Of a stretch of 7,398 bases of DNA, positions 6,212 to 7,398 are shown in pieces. A program made the position numbers and the translations under genes. The stretch lies in assembly GCA_937974415.1 (NCBI GenBank), contig CALJXB010000273.1, positions 1 through 7,398 on the forward strand, written 5' to 3'. Below the pieces are notes generated by a model. That model saw only the letters and a list, made by a program, of their open reading frames with translations. It did no database searches and was not told where the DNA came from. Position 1 is the stretch's first letter. Each line of letters starts with the position of its first letter. The stretch is from an uncultured Kiloniellales bacterium (GTDB lineage: Bacteria; Pseudomonadota; Alphaproteobacteria; Kiloniellales; JAKSDN01).

Positions 6212-7398
6212 ATGGGCAGCTCCTCCTTCTTCGCCGACTTGCTGGAAACCGTCAGCGACCGCGGGCGCGCCCTGCTGGGCAAGGACGAGCGGGCGGCGTC
6301 GGGCGGTCACGAGGCGCTGATCGACCTCTGCGAGGAACTCTTCGCCGGCCGCGGCGAGGCTACCGGCCTGGCGATCGCCCGGGACATCCCGGCGCGCTAT
6401 CAGGAGCTAGATTCGAACGAGCGGCTGGTGTTCTTCCAGGCCCTGGCCACGCAATTCGGCCCGGATACGGAGCGCTTTCAGGAGGCGCTCGCCGCCTGGC
6501 AGGCCGAGCCGTTGGACGACCGGGCGGCGGCCCTGCACTTTGCCTCCGAGCCGCGCCGCCAGGAGCTGTTCCGTCGCCTCAACCGGGCGCCCGGCGGCAT
6601 GGAGGCCTTGGTCGGCATGCGCGCGGACATCCTCGGCCTGCTGCGCGACCATCGCGAGCTCGAGAGCACCGACCGGGATTTCCACCACCTCTTTTCGTCC
6701 TGGTTCAACCGGGGCTTTCTGGTGCTGCGGCGGATCGACTGGTCGACCCCGGCGGTCATCCTGGACAAGCTCATCCGCTACGAGGCGGTACACGAGATCC
6801 ACGACTGGAACGACCTGCGCAGCCGCACCGACCCGCCCGACCGGCGCTGCTATGCCTTCTTCCACCCGGCGCTCGCCAACGAGCCGCTGATCTTCGTCGA
6901 GGTGGCGCGGACCCGCGACGTGCCCGACGCCATCGGCCCGATCCTGGCCGGCGAGCGGACGCCCTTGCGGGCCTCGGAAGCGACCACCGCCGTGTTCTAT
7001 TCCATCTCCAACTGCCAGCGCGGCCTGCAGGGCGTCTCCTTCGGCAACTTCCTGATCAAGCAGGTGGTCGACGAACTGGCGCGCGACCTGCCGGAGATCG
7101 AGACCTTCGTCACCCTGTCGCCGGCACCCGGCTTCGCCGACTGGCTGCGCAAGTCAGGAGAAGACGACGAGCCGCGGGACCTGCTCGAAGCGCTCGATGA
7201 AGCAGGGGCTCTCGATGACCCGGCCAGGATAGAGTCCCTGCGGCCTCGCGTGCTGCACCTTGCCGCCGAGTATTTCCTCGCAGCGAAGAACCGGCGCGGC
7301 GAGCCCCTCGACCCGGTGGCGCGCTTCCATCTCGGCAACGGCGCCCGGCTGGAACGGCTCAATTGGCCCGCCGACACCTCGGAAAAGGGAATCGCCCA
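6212..7398 (+). CDS. Malonyl-CoA decarboxylase (3' end outside window)
   Basis: An open frame from ATG 6212 to the window end gives 395 residues without a stop. Family members are somewhat longer, so the C-terminal part is missing. The enzyme decarboxylates malonyl-CoA to acetyl-CoA. A helical N-terminal region covers about residues 1-150. The catalytic acetyltransferase-like domain follows, with HEIHDW (194-199), EPLIFVEVA (224-232), SISNCQRGLQGVSFGNF (264-280), the TLSPAPGF motif with S303 and the ARFHLGNGA motif with H373. These correspond to the catalytic Ser and His known in human malonyl-CoA decarboxylase. It starts 10 bp after the amidase stop without a clear ribosome site, so coupling is likely. 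Beside barbiturase and an amidase it would feed malonate carbon into acetyl-CoA, provided a malonyl-CoA synthetase exists nearby. An independent malonate role is possible. Confidence 0.93.
   Translation, partial: MGSSSFFADLLETVSDRGRALLGKDERAASGGHEALIDLCEELFAGRGEATGLAIARDIPARYQELDSNERLVFFQALATQFGPDTERFQEALAAWQAEPLDDRAAALHFASEPRRQELFRRLNRAPGGMEALVGMRADILGLLRDHRELESTDRDFHHLFSSWFNRGFLVLRRIDWSTPAVILDKLIRYEAVHEIHDWNDLRSRTDPPDRRCYAFFHPALANEPLIFVEVARTRDVPDAIGPILAGERTPLRASEATTAVFYSISNCQRGLQGVSFGNFLIKQVVDELARDLPEIETFVTLSPAPGFADWLRKSGEDDEPRDLLEALDEAGALDDPARIESLRPRVLHLAAEYFLAAKNRRGEPLDPVARFHLGNGARLERLNWPADTSEKGIA

Overview
The window is GC-rich, gene-dense DNA with strong third-position G/C preference. 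The gene families and style suggest an alphaproteobacterium or a similar high-GC proteobacterium. I cannot name the organism. No RNA genes, insertion sequences, CRISPR arrays or phage genes are visible.

Left block (1-2436, + strand): the C-terminal end of one ABC permease, a complete second permease of the same nucleoside-type (BMP/BPL_transp_2) importer, and a cytosine deaminase closely resembling E. coli CodA. The three are overlapping or abutting, so they look like one operon for taking up a pyrimidine or nucleoside and converting cytosine to uracil. In the middle (2421-3344, - strand) is a LysR-type regulator whose 3' end overlaps the 3' end of codA by 16 bp. It is divergent from the next operon across a 333-bp intergenic region, which contains candidate operator sites.

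Right block (3678-7398, + strand): a ring-opening amidohydrolase of the barbiturase/cyanuric acid hydrolase family, an amidase-signature hydrolase starting 4 bp later, and a malonyl-CoA decarboxylase starting 10 bp after that and running off the window end.

Read together, these genes fit the oxidative pyrimidine catabolic route: cytosine -> uracil (CodA) -> barbiturate (a uracil dehydrogenase, not in the window) -> ureidomalonate (barbiturase) -> malonate + urea (candidate ureidomalonase, the amidase) -> malonyl-CoA (a synthetase, not in the window) -> acetyl-CoA (malonyl-CoA decarboxylase). The malonyl-CoA decarboxylase is the main clue that the ring-opening enzyme is a barbiturase, because cyanuric acid breakdown gives no malonate. 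The whole-pathway reading is an inference from gene families and order. The individual family assignments are much firmer.
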